In this document: one piece after another, positions 24,845-33,527 of the stretch
How the letters are laid out: each line of letters opens with the position of its first letter
Position numbering within the stretch: position 1 is the first letter of the stretch
NCBI GenBank assembly: GCA_020072805.1
Contig: JAIQGC010000044.1
Location: 1-50,189, forward strand
Length of the DNA stretch: 50,189 bases
Reading direction: 5' to 3'
DNA from: Terriglobia bacterium
Lineage (GTDB): Bacteria; Acidobacteriota; Terriglobia; Acidiferrales; UBA7541
The notes under the pieces: generated by a model
What the model was told of the DNA's origin: nothing
Databases searched by the model: none
What the model saw: only the letters and a program-made list of their open reading frames with translations
Made by a program: the position numbers and the translations under genes

Positions 24845-26203
24845 TTACCGCTTCCCCGCTCCCGCATCTTCCGTCGCCGCATCCAGAATCTCCCAAATTT
24901 TTCCCAGCCATTCCTCATGCTCCGGCTTCATCAGCGTCAGGCGCAGGCAGGTAAGTTCCCCGGCGTCGCGCACGGCTGCGGCGGCGGTGGAAAAGAATCT
25001 TCCCGGCAATTTCGCCAGCGCCACATGCAGATTGCGCCGCGCCGCGCATTCGAAAATCCGCCGGGAAAGCGCCGAGACTTCCTCGGCCGTCTCTGCCGCG
25101 GGCGCGAAGACCAGCACATCCAGCTCAGGCTCGAACGCGGTCACGAAACGCGCATCGCCGCGCAACTTTTCGAAAAGCGCCAGCGCCGCCGAGCGTCCCT
25201 TCGCCAGCCCCCGCGCCAGCTCGCCGCCGCGCACCAGCGGCAGCAGCTTCTGCGTGGCCCACAGGGCCACGGCCGAAGCGCCCGGGCGGGAACATTCCAG
25301 GCTGATTTCGCCCAGATGCAGTTCCGTCGAACTGAAATAGGTGTACGGCGAATCGTGTTTGTAATGGCGGCCCGCCGCCGGATCGCGAAAGAGCACACAG
25401 CCGCAGCCGTAAGGCTGCAAGCCGTGCTTGTGCGGGTCAATCACGATGGAATCGGCTTCCCCGATGCGCGCAAAGGCCCGCAGCGCCGCGGCACCCAAAT
25501 TATCCGCCAGCGTAAAATAGCCGCCGTAAGCGGCGTCCACATGCACGCGCGCGCCATGCCGCCCGCACAGCTCCAGAATTTCCGGCAGCGGGTCCACCGC
25601 TCCTGTGCCCGTCGCTCCCAGCGTAGCCACCACCGCGCCCACGCCGCCGCGCTCCAGCCGCGCCTTCAGCGCCGCCATGTCCATGCGGCCCCGCGCGTCG
25701 CAGGCCACGCTCTCATAGGAAATCCGCAGCACCGCGCTGATACGGTTGTGCGTGTAGTGGGCTTGCTCGGACGCCAGGATCGTTTTCCCCGGCCGCTCCT
25801 GCCCGGCCACCCACAGAGCCTCCAGATTGGCCATAGTCCCGCCGCCGCACAGGTGCCCCAAAAATTCGCTCCAGCCGAACATAGCCGCCAGTTCCGCCAC
25901 GGCCTCCTTCTCCATGCGCGAACTGGCGCGCCCGCCGTCCAGCGCGTGATTATTGGGATTGATCCACAAGGAGAGCATGTAAGCCAGGCGCGCCACGGGA
26001 TGCGGCGGCTTGAGCATCTGCCCGGCATAAAGCGGATGAAAATAGGGAAAATTGTCGCGCAGGCGGTCGGCCGCGGCGAAGAGGACCTCGCGCAGCCCCT
26101 GCTCGTCCGGCTGCTCCGGGGAAAACGGCGGCAACCCCGCGAAACCCTGCTCCAGCCGCTGCGCCGCCTGCAAGAGCAGTTTCATGGATTCCAGTTCAAA
26201 CAT
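24845..26203 (-). CDS. Group II PLP-dependent amino acid decarboxylase
   Basis: A 452-residue pyridoxal-phosphate enzyme of the aromatic-L-amino-acid/glutamate decarboxylase family (group II). The active-site Lys lies in [17 protein letters not shown], preceded by the PLP-binding [10 protein letters not shown] (Asp and Ala contacts). The N-terminal half has [22 protein letters not shown] and [16 protein letters not shown], also typical of the family. It may convert an amino acid to its amine; the substrate is not readable. Length fits the shorter bacterial members. It is the last gene of a probable operon with a tripartite efflux system, 36 bp after tolC, which suggests the amine or a derivative is exported. 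A second ATG at 26185 is possible. Confidence 0.86.
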   Translation of the reverse strand: MFELESMKLLLQAAQRLEQGFAGLPPFSPEQPDEQGLREVLFAAADRLRDNFPYFHPLYAGQMLKPPHPVARLAYMLSLWINPNNHALDGGRASSRMEKEAVAELAAMFGWSEFLGHLCGGGTMANLEALWVAGQERPGKTILASEQAHYTHNRISAVLRISYESVACDARGRMDMAALKARLERGGVGAVVATLGATGTGAVDPLPEILELCGRHGARVHVDAAYGGYFTLADNLGAAALRAFARIGEADSIVIDPHKHGLQPYGCGCVLFRDPAAGRHYKHDSPYTYFSSTELHLGEISLECSRPGASAVALWATQKLLPLVRGGELARGLAKGRSAALALFEKLRGDARFVTAFEPELDVLVFAPAAETAEEVSALSRRIFECAARRNLHVALAKLPGRFFSTAAAAVRDAGELTCLRLTLMKPEHEEWLGKIWEILDAATEDAGAGKR

Positions 26204-26239
26204 CCCGTGGCCCCGCCCGCCGTTTTCCGCCGTTTGAGT

Positions 26240-27559
26240 CTACTGCAGGATTTTCTCGATCTGCCCCGCGCTGCGCAGAAGCTCCAGTTGCGCCTGCTGC
26301 CGCTGAAAATTGGCGTCCAGATAGGCCATCCACTTCTCGTTTTCCTCGACCCGCGCCTTTTCCACCTCGCGCAGATTCGCGCGCCCCTCGCCAAACCTCG
26401 CCTGCAGCGCCTCGACATCCTGCTGCGCCAGTTGCAGCTCCAGCCGCGCCACTTCCTTGCCCGCTTCCATCTCCTTCACCCGGCGCGTCCGCTGCCGCAC
26501 TTCCCCGCTCACCTCGCCGCGCTTGCCCTCCAGCGCCACCTTCGCGGCAACCAGATTCTCCCGCGCCAGGCCCACCGCCTCCCATGTCCGCGGGCTGAAC
26601 AACGGGATCTGGATCTGCACACCGGCGTTCACGTTATCCTTGTGGTAGCGCTTGTAAAAGAGGTCAATGTTGTTGAGCTTCGAAAGCAGGCTATAGACCG
26701 TGAAGAATTGAATGGTGGGCAGATAGCCCCCCCTCTCTCCGTTCAGACGGAACTCCCGGGCGCGCACATCCGATTCGGCCATGCGCAGTCCCGGACTGTG
26801 CAGCATGGCCAGCGCCACCAAGTTCGCGCCTTCCTGCTCCGCCGCGCCGGGAAGATCCTCGACGCTAACCTCCACCGCCTGTTCCGCCGTCAGCCCCAGT
26901 TGCCTGCGCAAAAAAATCGTCACGTCCTCCTCGCGCCCCTCCAGTTGCAGCAGCCGCTGCGTCACCTGGGCCTTCAGCAGTTCCGCGCGGGTCGCCTCCG
27001 TCGGCAGTTCCAGCCCTTCCGCCTGCCGGTCCTTCGTGATTTGCACGATCTTCTCCGCGCTCTCCCTTTCCTTGCTCAGTAATTCGATCTCGTGGCGCAG
27101 CTTGCCCAGCTCCAGATACGCCGAAGCGGTCCGCGCCATCACCGAGTTGCGCACTTCCTCGACCTGAATCTGCTGCGCGCGCGCCTGCTCCTTCAGCTCG
27201 CGGGCCTGGCCCAGCAGCGGCTTGTTGAACACCTGTTCGCTGTAAGTCGCGCTCACCACGGAAGGCAAGCCTCCTCCGGCCGCTTCGGGCATCCCGTAGG
27301 TAAATCCCAGCCCCGAACCCGCATAGATATTGGGCAAAAAGTCCGCCATGCCAGCCTTCGCCGTGCGCTCCGCCACGCTGGCCTGGATCTTGGCAACCTG
27401 AATGTCCTTGCTGTTCTGCAGCGCCAACTCCACCGCCCGTTTCAGCGTCAGCAGCACCGGAGCGGGCGCGGCAGGAGCCTCTTGCGCCGCCGCCGGAAGC
27501 GCCGTCAAGAGCGCCAGCGCCGCCACGGACACCCGCAAGCGCCAATTGTTCCGTACCAT
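26240..27559 (-). CDS. TolC-family outer membrane efflux protein
   Basis: A 439-residue TolC-like outer membrane channel. A cleavable signal peptide (VSVAALALLTALPAAAQ) is followed by two OEP repeats rich in long coiled helices: LKRAVELALQNSKDIQVAKIQ in the first half, and GVQIQIPLFSPRTWEAVGLAREN in the second, where the P-L-F motif marks the second barrel strand region. No Cys lipobox is present. ATG 27559 is chosen because AGGAGAGGTG lies about 7 nt upstream; a GTG three codons earlier falls inside that ribosome-binding site. It is the fourth gene of the efflux operon, giving the outer-membrane exit for the adaptor and permease encoded upstream. Confidence 0.88.
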   Translation of the reverse strand: MVRNNWRLRVSVAALALLTALPAAAQEAPAAPAPVLLTLKRAVELALQNSKDIQVAKIQASVAERTAKAGMADFLPNIYAGSGLGFTYGMPEAAGGGLPSVVSATYSEQVFNKPLLGQARELKEQARAQQIQVEEVRNSVMARTASAYLELGKLRHEIELLSKERESAEKIVQITKDRQAEGLELPTEATRAELLKAQVTQRLLQLEGREEDVTIFLRRQLGLTAEQAVEVSVEDLPGAAEQEGANLVALAMLHSPGLRMAESDVRAREFRLNGERGGYLPTIQFFTVYSLLSKLNNIDLFYKRYHKDNVNAGVQIQIPLFSPRTWEAVGLARENLVAAKVALEGKRGEVSGEVRQRTRRVKEMEAGKEVARLELQLAQQDVEALQARFGEGRANLREVEKARVEENEKWMAYLDANFQRQQAQLELLRSAGQIEKILQ

Positions 27560-27574
27560 CTCTTTCACCTCTCC

Positions 27575-28777
27575 TTATTCATAGCGCAGTGAATCCACCG
27601 GCATCAGCTTGGCCGCCTTGTTCGCCGGCAGATAGCCGAACAGCAACCCGGTCGAGCAGGACACCACGAAGGCCACAATCACGGACAGCTCCGAGATGGG
27701 CACGCGCATATTCCCCGGCAGAAACGGCTGAATGGCCACGGGAATGGCCAGCCCGATCAGGATGCCCACCACCGCGCCTCCGCCGCTGATAAAAAACGAT
27801 TCCAGCAGAAACTGGTAGAGAATCTCCTGCCGCCGCGCCCCGATGGCCTTGCGGATGCCGATCTCCCGCGTGCGCTCGGTCACAGTCACCAGCATGATGT
27901 TCATGATCCCGATGCCGCTGATGAGCAGCGCGATGGACGCCACGATCAGCAGCACAATGGTCAGCGCCAGGGAGATATTCTTGGCCGCGTCCAGGATGGA
28001 AGCCAGCGTCTGCACCCGGTAATCGGCGCCCGCGGGATGGCGGCTGCGCAGCAGCATCAGCACCTGCCGCTGCACCAGCGGCACGTCCTCGGCGCGCGCC
28101 GCCTGCACGTTCAGCGTGCGCACCACCTCCGTTCCGGTGTAATACTTCATCAGCGTGAAGGGAATGAGCACGGACTCATCCTGAATCTCGCTCTGGCCGA
28201 ACGTCTCGGTCCGCTCGCGAAAGACGCCGATCACCGTGAAGGTCATCTCCCCCATGCGCATCTGCCGGTCCACGGGATTTTCCGCTCCGAAGATCACCCG
28301 CGCCAGCTTCTCCGTGACCAGGCAGACCTTGCTGCGCGTCTCCATGTCCGCATCGTCGAAGAAGCGGCCGCGCAGGACCAGCAAACGACGGATAGCCTGA
28401 TAGCCCGAGGTCACCCCGATCAGCCCCACCGGCCTCGTCCGGCCGTTCACCACCACGGTCGAGGGGAATTCGCGGATGCCGGCCACTTCGGCAACCTCGG
28501 GAATCCCGGCCTTCACCGCGGCCATGTCTTCGACCGAAATTTCGAAGTTGAGCGGCTGCGCGCGGTCCGCGGGCGAGACCATCTCCGCCCACACCAGGTT
28601 CGACCCCACGCCCTCGATCTGCGAAATCACGAATTTCCGGCTGGTCAGCGCCACCGTCACCACCAGCACCAGCGACGCGCTCCCGATGATCACCCCGATG
28701 GACGTCAGAACCGCCCGCAGCTTGTTGGCCCGCAACGCATCCACCGATACCGACACCGTTTCTCGAAAGTCCATCAT
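27575..28777 (-). CDS. MacB/FtsX-type ABC transporter permease (no ATPase domain)
   Basis: A 400-residue permease of the MacB type. The N-terminal helix (LRANKLRAVLTSIGVIIGSASLVLVV) leads into a large periplasmic domain (MacB_PCD, about residues 45-255). The C-terminal FtsX domain has three helices and the typical GIGIMNIMLVTVTERTREIG and RKAIGARRQEILYQFLLES. It lacks the fused N-terminal ATPase of E. coli MacB, so it needs a separate LolD/MacB-type ATPase, which is not encoded in this operon. Such type VII ABC systems use mechanical force on periplasmic substrates and export through TolC. It lies between the TPR gene and tolC, 15 bp before the latter. Two tandem ATGs (28777, 28774) are possible starts. 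Confidence 0.88.
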   Translation of the reverse strand: MMDFRETVSVSVDALRANKLRAVLTSIGVIIGSASLVLVVTVALTSRKFVISQIEGVGSNLVWAEMVSPADRAQPLNFEISVEDMAAVKAGIPEVAEVAGIREFPSTVVVNGRTRPVGLIGVTSGYQAIRRLLVLRGRFFDDADMETRSKVCLVTEKLARVIFGAENPVDRQMRMGEMTFTVIGVFRERTETFGQSEIQDESVLIPFTLMKYYTGTEVVRTLNVQAARAEDVPLVQRQVLMLLRSRHPAGADYRVQTLASILDAAKNISLALTIVLLIVASIALLISGIGIMNIMLVTVTERTREIGIRKAIGARRQEILYQFLLESFFISGGGAVVGILIGLAIPVAIQPFLPGNMRVPISELSVIVAFVVSCSTGLLFGYLPANKAAKLMPVDSLRYE

Positions 28778-28814
28778 GGCTTATTCGCCGCTCGTTTCCT
28801 CTTCGCCGCCATTT

Positions 28815-29825
28815 TCAATTCCCTCCCAGGCGCCGCAGCGCTTCCTGGGCCTCCTGGTTCTTGGCATCGTCCCGCAGCACGCCCTGGTATTCCTTGCGCG
28901 CATCCGCGTTCCGCCCCAGCCTCTCGCAGACATGCCCCAGCAGCAGGCGCGCGGCGGCCGGCCGCGGGTAATCCGAGCGCACCGGCGCGCGCGCCAGATA
29001 GGACCGCAGCATTCGCTCGGCCTCTTCCAACTTCTCGTTTTTCAAAAAACAGGCAGCCCCGCGGTAGAACTCCGCGCGGGCATCGCCCGGCGCCGCTTTC
29101 ACTCCGGCCTCCGCCACTTTCTCCAGCAGCGTTCCGCGCTTCCCCTGAAAAAAATAATCGCCCATATCGTAGATCCGCTCCGGCGATTTCGGCGCGGACT
29201 CCAGCGCCTGCGTGAATTCCCTGTCCGTGGCCGCGAAATCTTTCTTCTGCCGCCGGCAATTCCCCCGCGCGTAATGCCCTTCGGCCGCATCGAGCGCAGC
29301 CAGCCGCGCGATATGCGCCTGGGCCTTGTCCTCTCCCCCGCCCACGATGCCCGGCGCGGCGCAATAGAATTCAATCAGGTTCTGCCGCGCGGAAATATTC
29401 AGATCGTCGAGCTGCACCGCCATTTCAAATTCCTTGCGCGTCTTCTTGGCCAGCCCCAGCGCCGAAAACCAGGATGAGCGATCCGCCTTTTCTCCGTACG
29501 CCCGCCCCAGCCACTGGTGATAAAGCGAACTGCCCGGCGCCAGCGCCACGGCGCGCTCCGCGCTTTCCACGGCCGCGTCATAGCGTCCCAGCTCCATCTG
29601 GCATTGGCTTAGAAAATGGTAAATTTCGCCGTTGCGCGCGTCGCCGGCGGCCGCCGCCTGCAGGAGTTGCGCGGCTTTTTCATACTGCCCGGCATCCCAG
29701 GCCTGCCGCGCTCCCGCCATCGCCGGGGATGGGAAAGCGGGCGCTGCCGCTTGCTCTGCCGCGGGACTGGCCCCGGCCAGAAACGCAATGAGCACAGCGG
29801 CGAGAATGGTCTCTGGCAATTTCAT
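28815..29825 (-). CDS. Periplasmic tetratricopeptide-repeat protein in efflux operon
   Basis: A 336-residue secreted protein with a signal peptide (residues 1-22, ending ASPAAEQ) and several tetratricopeptide-like repeats. Examples are ARQAWDAGQYEKAAQLLQAA, IYHFLSQCQMELGRYDAAVE, SSLYHQWLGRAYGEKA and a C-terminal set with LLLGHVCERLGRNADARKEY. TPR solenoids act as protein docking scaffolds. It sits between the adaptor and permease genes (25 and 37 bp gaps), so it is probably a dedicated accessory of the efflux complex, though efflux pumps do not normally need one. ATG 29825 has GGAG 6 nt upstream. No enzymatic motif is visible. Confidence 0.83.
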   Translation of the reverse strand: MKLPETILAAVLIAFLAGASPAAEQAAAPAFPSPAMAGARQAWDAGQYEKAAQLLQAAAAGDARNGEIYHFLSQCQMELGRYDAAVESAERAVALAPGSSLYHQWLGRAYGEKADRSSWFSALGLAKKTRKEFEMAVQLDDLNISARQNLIEFYCAAPGIVGGGEDKAQAHIARLAALDAAEGHYARGNCRRQKKDFAATDREFTQALESAPKSPERIYDMGDYFFQGKRGTLLEKVAEAGVKAAPGDARAEFYRGAACFLKNEKLEEAERMLRSYLARAPVRSDYPRPAAARLLLGHVCERLGRNADARKEYQGVLRDDAKNQEAQEALRRLGGN

Positions 29826-29850
29826 TTCCGCTCCGCCGTTCGCAGGCTCC

Positions 29851-31098
29851 CTATCGCGGATTCGCGATCTGCACAGTCATGCCGTCGGCCAGGTCCACCG
29901 CGCCGGGCAGGGCCACCCGGTCGTCTTCCTTCAACCCGCCGAGAATTTCGTAGCTGGTCGCGCTGGCGATGCCCACCTGCACTTCCCGCTTCACCACGAG
30001 AGTCTTCCCGATTCCCTCCTGGACCAGATAAACGAACCGCCGCCCGCTTTCGACCTGCACCGCCCCGCGCGGAATCGCCAGTACATCATGGCGTTCCTTC
30101 GAATGGATTTTGACGTTCACGTTGATGTTGGGCAGCAGCTCCAGTTTCTCGTTGTTCACCGCGCACAACAGCTCCCCCACGCTGCGCGTCCCCCGCGCCA
30201 CCACCTGCTTGGGGATCACCGCCGTCTTTCCCTGCCAGCTGCGATTGGGCAAGGCGTCCCAGGTGATCACCACCGGCTGGTCCGGCTCCAGCACTCCCAG
30301 TTCCGGCTCGTCAATGAACGCGCGCACCTGCACCTTGCGCAAATCCGCCATCTCCGCCAGCAAATCCCCCACTTTCACGAACGACCCGGCCCGCGCCGGC
30401 AGCGCATACAGCGTCCCGGGCGATGGCGCGGTCACCCGCCCCATGCGCACTTTCTTTTCCAGCGCCGCCACATCGTTCCCCGCCTGCAGCACCTGCAACG
30501 TGGCCCGCTCCAGATTCACTTTGATCTGCCGGTCAAACTCTTCCTTGCTCCCCGCCAGGCGCCGGAATTCACCCTCCGCCTTGGCCAGATCCACCTCGTT
30601 CGAGGCCAGTTCCTCCGCCGTGGCGGCGTGCTGTCCCACCAGTCTTTTCAGCGCATTATTTTCCCGCCTCAGCCGGTCTCGTTCGGCCGTGGCATACTCC
30701 AAATCTCCCTTCACCCGCGCCACGTCATCCGCTCGTCCCCCCGCCCGCGCCGCCCGCAATTCCTCCTGCGCGCGCAGCAGGTTACCCCGCGCCTGCGCCA
30801 GGCTCGCCGCCGCCGATTTCACGTCCAGCTCCAGAATCGCCTGGCCCTTCTTCACGTTCTCGCCTTCCTTCACCAGCACCCGCTCGACGAACGTATCCAG
30901 CCGCGCCGCAACCGCGTAGGGCGCGATTGGCTCCACCTTCCCGTTGCTGCTGATCGAGGCCACCATGTCTTCCTTCTTCGGTTTCACCACCTCCACCTGC
31001 GTGACCGGCTCGCGCCCGCTCCACTCCACCAGCAAAAAAGCGATGATCCCCGCCGCGACGAGGGCTATCAGCACCCGATTTCTCAGTTTACGATCCAT
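29851..31098 (-). CDS. MacA/HlyD-like periplasmic adaptor protein
   Basis: A 415-residue membrane-fusion (adaptor) protein. One N-terminal membrane helix (LIALVAAGIIAFLLVEW) is followed by the lipoyl half-motif (VASISSNGKVEPI), a long coiled-coil hairpin (about residues 95-215) and the second lipoyl half (GRVTAPSPGTLYALPARAGSFVKVG). The beta-barrel and membrane-proximal domains close the protein (AIPRGAVQV, GLKEDDRVALPG). Adaptors of this type connect the inner-membrane permease to TolC. It is the first gene of the operon adaptor-TPR-permease-TolC-decarboxylase, and the 5' region must carry the operon promoter. ATG 31098 gives the normal short cytoplasmic N-terminus MDRKLRNR. Confidence 0.9.
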   Translation of the reverse strand: MDRKLRNRVLIALVAAGIIAFLLVEWSGREPVTQVEVVKPKKEDMVASISSNGKVEPIAPYAVAARLDTFVERVLVKEGENVKKGQAILELDVKSAAASLAQARGNLLRAQEELRAARAGGRADDVARVKGDLEYATAERDRLRRENNALKRLVGQHAATAEELASNEVDLAKAEGEFRRLAGSKEEFDRQIKVNLERATLQVLQAGNDVAALEKKVRMGRVTAPSPGTLYALPARAGSFVKVGDLLAEMADLRKVQVRAFIDEPELGVLEPDQPVVITWDALPNRSWQGKTAVIPKQVVARGTRSVGELLCAVNNEKLELLPNINVNVKIHSKERHDVLAIPRGAVQVESGRRFVYLVQEGIGKTLVVKREVQVGIASATSYEILGGLKEDDRVALPGAVDLADGMTVQIANPR

Positions 31099-31355
31099 AG
31101 CTCTTTCTTCGCGGACACGGGCCGCAACAGTCCTCTCTTCCCAGACTTCGGTGTGACACGGACAGCTTTCCTAGGGTTGATTGCGCCGGCAACCGGATAT
31201 GAGGCTCCGGCTGCCCCCTCGTCGATTGTATGCCATTTTAGGACAATCCCCGGGGGCATTCTAGAACAACTCCTGCGCGGTTTGGCGCAAAAGTCACGCT
31301 CTTCAATAGATGCCCGGGAAGCCCGATTGGGTGCATTATCCCCTTGAAAACAAAA
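31099..31355 (-). other. Upstream region of the efflux operon
   Basis: No gene is visible between the adaptor start and the ric terminator. The minus strand carries AT-rich, -10-like hexamers (TAGAAT near 31260, TAAAAT near 31238), but I find no partner -35 at proper spacing. The operon promoter should lie here. Confidence 0.4.
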
Positions 31356-31385
31356 GGCCCGCCGGGGGAGGAATCCCGGCGGGCC
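31356..31385 (-). terminator. Rho-independent terminator of ric
   Basis: An 11-bp stem, GGCCCGCCGGG (31356-31366) with CCCGGCGGGCC (31375-31385), encloses an 8-nt loop. On the minus strand it is followed by TTTTGTTTTC. It lies about 20 bp past the ric stop codon. Confidence 0.85.
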
Positions 31386-31404
31386 CGGCCATTGCTTCTG
31401 GCGC

Positions 31405-32133
31405 TCAGTGCCCGGTGATCTGCGCTTCCATCTCCACCGCCCGCGGAAACAGAATATTGTTTTCCAGGTGGATGTGCAGCCGCAGGTCGTGGTCGAACTC
31501 TTCCACCTCCCGATAGACCAGCGCAAACGTCGTACAGGCATCCGCTGGAGCCGTAAAGCCCCCGCTCACCTCCTTGATCTGCGCGATCAGTTCCCCGGCC
31601 GAATCGTGCTCCTTCATCATCATGGCCACAGGATTCTGCACCGTGCCGAAAAACGGCGGGTGCAGCTTCGTTCCCCTCTCCGCCGCCGCGGACATCTGCT
31701 CCACGTACGGGAATACGATCATCTCTTCCTTCTGCATGTGCTGCATCAATTCATTGGCCAGCACCTCGAAGAGATCCTGTATCCGCTCCGTCTCCGGATG
31801 ATTGGTCCCGTGCTTGTGCGCCACTTTCGCCAGGTGGTCGCTGATCCGCGGGATGGCTTCCCGCACATAGGAATGGTGCTTGTTCACGATATGCCGCGCC
31901 AGATCGCCCATCGGCGCCGCCGTCCAGTCTTTCGCCTCCGGCGAAACCTGGCTTGTCGCTTCCCGCAGCCGCTCCAGCAGAACTTCCGGCGGCATCCCCG
32001 CCTTCAGACAGGCTTCCCCTACCGTCTGCTTCCCTCCGCAGCAGTAATCCATTCCGGCCTTTTCCAGAATGGGCGCCGCCGCCGGATTCGTCAGGATCAC
32101 ATCCTTCAATTTCGTCTCTTGCGTCAGGTTCAT
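31405..32133 (-). CDS. ric: Iron-sulphur cluster repair di-iron protein (Ric/ScdA/YtfE)
   Basis: A 242-residue Ric protein, which helps restore iron-sulphur clusters damaged by nitric oxide or oxidants. The N-terminal ScdA_N domain has the Cys pair in AGMDYCCGGKQTV. The hemerythrin-like domain supplies di-iron ligands: HIVNKHHSYVREAIPR, ELMQHMQKEEMIVFP, MMMKEHDSAGELI and HDLRLHIHLENNILFP, a full set of His and Glu positions. ATG 32133 is used because GGAGG lies upstream and the family N-terminus begins here; the open frame to 32196 would run through the operator. A CRP/FNR-type palindrome lies 50 bp upstream, and a Crp/Fnr gene is the next gene upstream. It is monocistronic with a strong terminator. 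Confidence 0.92.
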   Translation of the reverse strand: MNLTQETKLKDVILTNPAAAPILEKAGMDYCCGGKQTVGEACLKAGMPPEVLLERLREATSQVSPEAKDWTAAPMGDLARHIVNKHHSYVREAIPRISDHLAKVAHKHGTNHPETERIQDLFEVLANELMQHMQKEEMIVFPYVEQMSAAAERGTKLHPPFFGTVQNPVAMMMKEHDSAGELIAQIKEVSGGFTAPADACTTFALVYREVEEFDHDLRLHIHLENNILFPRAVEMEAQITGH

Positions 32134-32182
32134 GGCCTTTTCCCTCCGCCACTTATCCTGAGGCAACCCCTCCTCCTCCACA

Positions 32183-32196
32183 GTGACCAAAGTCAC
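32183..32196. promoter_or_regulatory. CRP/FNR-type operator upstream of ric
   Basis: GTGACCAAAGTCAC is a perfect palindrome of the form GTGA-N6-TCAC, the core of CRP-family sites. Its centre (32189.5) lies 41.5 bp upstream of a start point near 32148. That start is suggested by CAGGAT (32160-32155) as a weak -10 box, which is the classic class II activator geometry. The neighbouring Crp/Fnr protein has recognition residues compatible with GTGA half-sites. Confidence 0.55.
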
Positions 32197-32281
32197 GCCG
32201 CCTCCAGTGCGCGCAAAGCCATGCTGGCGGCCTGCGCGCCGTCCGGGTTAACACTGCAAATCGATGGGGATACCGCCCGAA

Positions 32282-32926
32282 CTACTCGCCCGCGCCCTGC
32301 TCGCTTTTCAACCCCGCAAGGTCCTTCACCACGATCTCCCGCCCTTCCACTTCGATCAGCCCCTCCGCCTGCAACCGCCCCAGATTCCGCGACACCAGTT
32401 CCCGCACCGTTCCCAGCTCCGCCGCCAGTTCCTGATGACTGGCCCCCAGCTCGATGCGTATGCCCTGCTTGCCCGCCGGCCCCTTCTCCTGCGCCAGCCG
32501 CACCAGCAGCGCAATCAGCCGCTGCCGCACCGTCGTGAACGACAACTCCTCGATAATCCCCACCAGACGCCGCAGCCGCCCACCCACCACCGCGATCACC
32601 TTCAGCGCCATCGCCGGATGCTCCAGGCAAAACGCCTGAAACTCCTTGCGCGAAATGAACAGAATCTCCGCATCCTCCGCCGCCAGCGCCGACGCCGGAT
32701 AGTTTCCTCCGTCAAACACGGGCAGCTCCGCAATCGTGCTCCCTGCTCCTTCCAGCGATAGAATCTGCTCCCGCCCCGAGGGCGACATCTTGAAAATCCG
32801 CACCTTCCCCGAGGCCACGATATACCTCTTCGCGCTCATCCGCGCCGCCAACGCCCGCGTCTCTCCCTCCGTAATTCCCGCGAACAACGGGATCCGCCGC
32901 AGTATCTCTTCCGCTTTCGCCAGCAT
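32282..32926 (-). CDS. Crp/Fnr-family transcription regulator with shortened sensor domain
   Basis: A 214-residue regulator of the Crp/Fnr superfamily. The cNMP-binding-like beta-roll is followed by the dimerisation helix (VGGRLRRLVGIIEELSFTTVRQRL) and a helix-turn-helix (LGASHQELAAELGTVRELVSRNLGRL). The recognition helix has Arg-Glu and Ser-Arg in the key positions. There is no FNR-like Cys cluster. Compared with the family, residues expected between RMSAKR and YIVASGKVRIF (the conserved yxxGexIFxeGdpgdxlY stretch, about 17-20 residues) are absent without a frameshift. The sensor fold may therefore be altered. ATG 32926 has GGTGGAG just upstream. It probably controls ric, by position and operator type. 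Confidence 0.86.
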   Translation of the reverse strand: MLAKAEEILRRIPLFAGITEGETRALAARMSAKRYIVASGKVRIFKMSPSGREQILSLEGAGSTIAELPVFDGGNYPASALAAEDAEILFISRKEFQAFCLEHPAMALKVIAVVGGRLRRLVGIIEELSFTTVRQRLIALLVRLAQEKGPAGKQGIRIELGASHQELAAELGTVRELVSRNLGRLQAEGLIEVEGREIVVKDLAGLKSEQGAGE

Positions 32927-33074
32927 CGTCTCCACCGCCTCTCCGCAGCAGCCCGATTCTACAAGCCTTTTCCCGCTCCCGAAAGTCGTTGACTCCCCCG
33001 CCCTTGCTCGCGTAGCTTCTCACTTCCCGGACGCGGCCTACTGCGCACCTGCCGACCGCCCGGCCGAGGTGACC

Positions 33075-33500
33075 ATGCCATCCTGCTCCGGCTTCTACGC
33101 TCCCCTTCAAGTCCGCTTCGCCGAAACCGACATGCAGGGCCAGGTCTTCTTCGGCAACTACCTCACCTATTTCGACGTGGCCATCACCGAATACGTCAAA
33201 GCCCTGGGCTTCGGCGTCGCCGAGTTCCTCCGCGAGGGTCTGGACTTCTACTACGTCGAATCCCTCTGCCAGTACAAGTCCCGCGCCCTGTTCGACGAAA
33301 AGCTCCACGTGCATGTGAGCATCAGCCACCTCGGCAACACCAGCTTCAAGTTCTCCTTCGAAATCCACGAGGAGACCACCGCCCGCCTTGTCTGCACCGG
33401 CCACGTCGTCAGCGTCGTCGTCAATAAGTCCACTCACCAGCCCGCTCCCATCCCCCAGGCCTTCCGCGACGCCGTCGCCCGATTCCAATCCCCACAGTAG
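33075..33500 (+). CDS. 4HBT-family acyl-CoA thioesterase (YbgC/FadM-like)
   Basis: A 141-residue hotdog-fold thioesterase. The 4HBT active-site region is intact: VRFAETDMQGQVFFGNYLTYFD, with the catalytic Asp of the ETDMQG motif (cf. DTDxxGHV). Continuing segments ALFDEKLHVHVSISHLG and VCTGHVVSVVVNKST fit the five-stranded sheet. It probably hydrolyses medium- or long-chain or aromatic acyl-CoA. The start ATG 33075 follows GAGGTGACC. An open frame runs upstream to 32736, but that part overlaps the divergent Crp/Fnr gene and has no family similarity. It precedes a zinc-ribbon gene and ABC genes on the same strand without clear functional connection. Confidence 0.88.
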   Translation: MPSCSGFYAPLQVRFAETDMQGQVFFGNYLTYFDVAITEYVKALGFGVAEFLREGLDFYYVESLCQYKSRALFDEKLHVHVSISHLGNTSFKFSFEIHEETTARLVCTGHVVSVVVNKSTHQPAPIPQAFRDAVARFQSPQ

Positions 33501-33512
33501 CCCTTCCTTTCG

Positions 33513-33521
33513 TGCTAGAAT
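33513..33521 (+). promoter_or_regulatory. Extended -10 promoter giving a leaderless small-gene transcript
   Basis: TGCTAGAAT (extended -10, TGn-TAGAAT) ends 6 nt before ATG 33528, so transcription would start at or next to the start codon. The same nonamer stands before the ABC ATPase gene at 35820. Confidence 0.45.
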
Positions 33522-33527
33522 CCGCCC

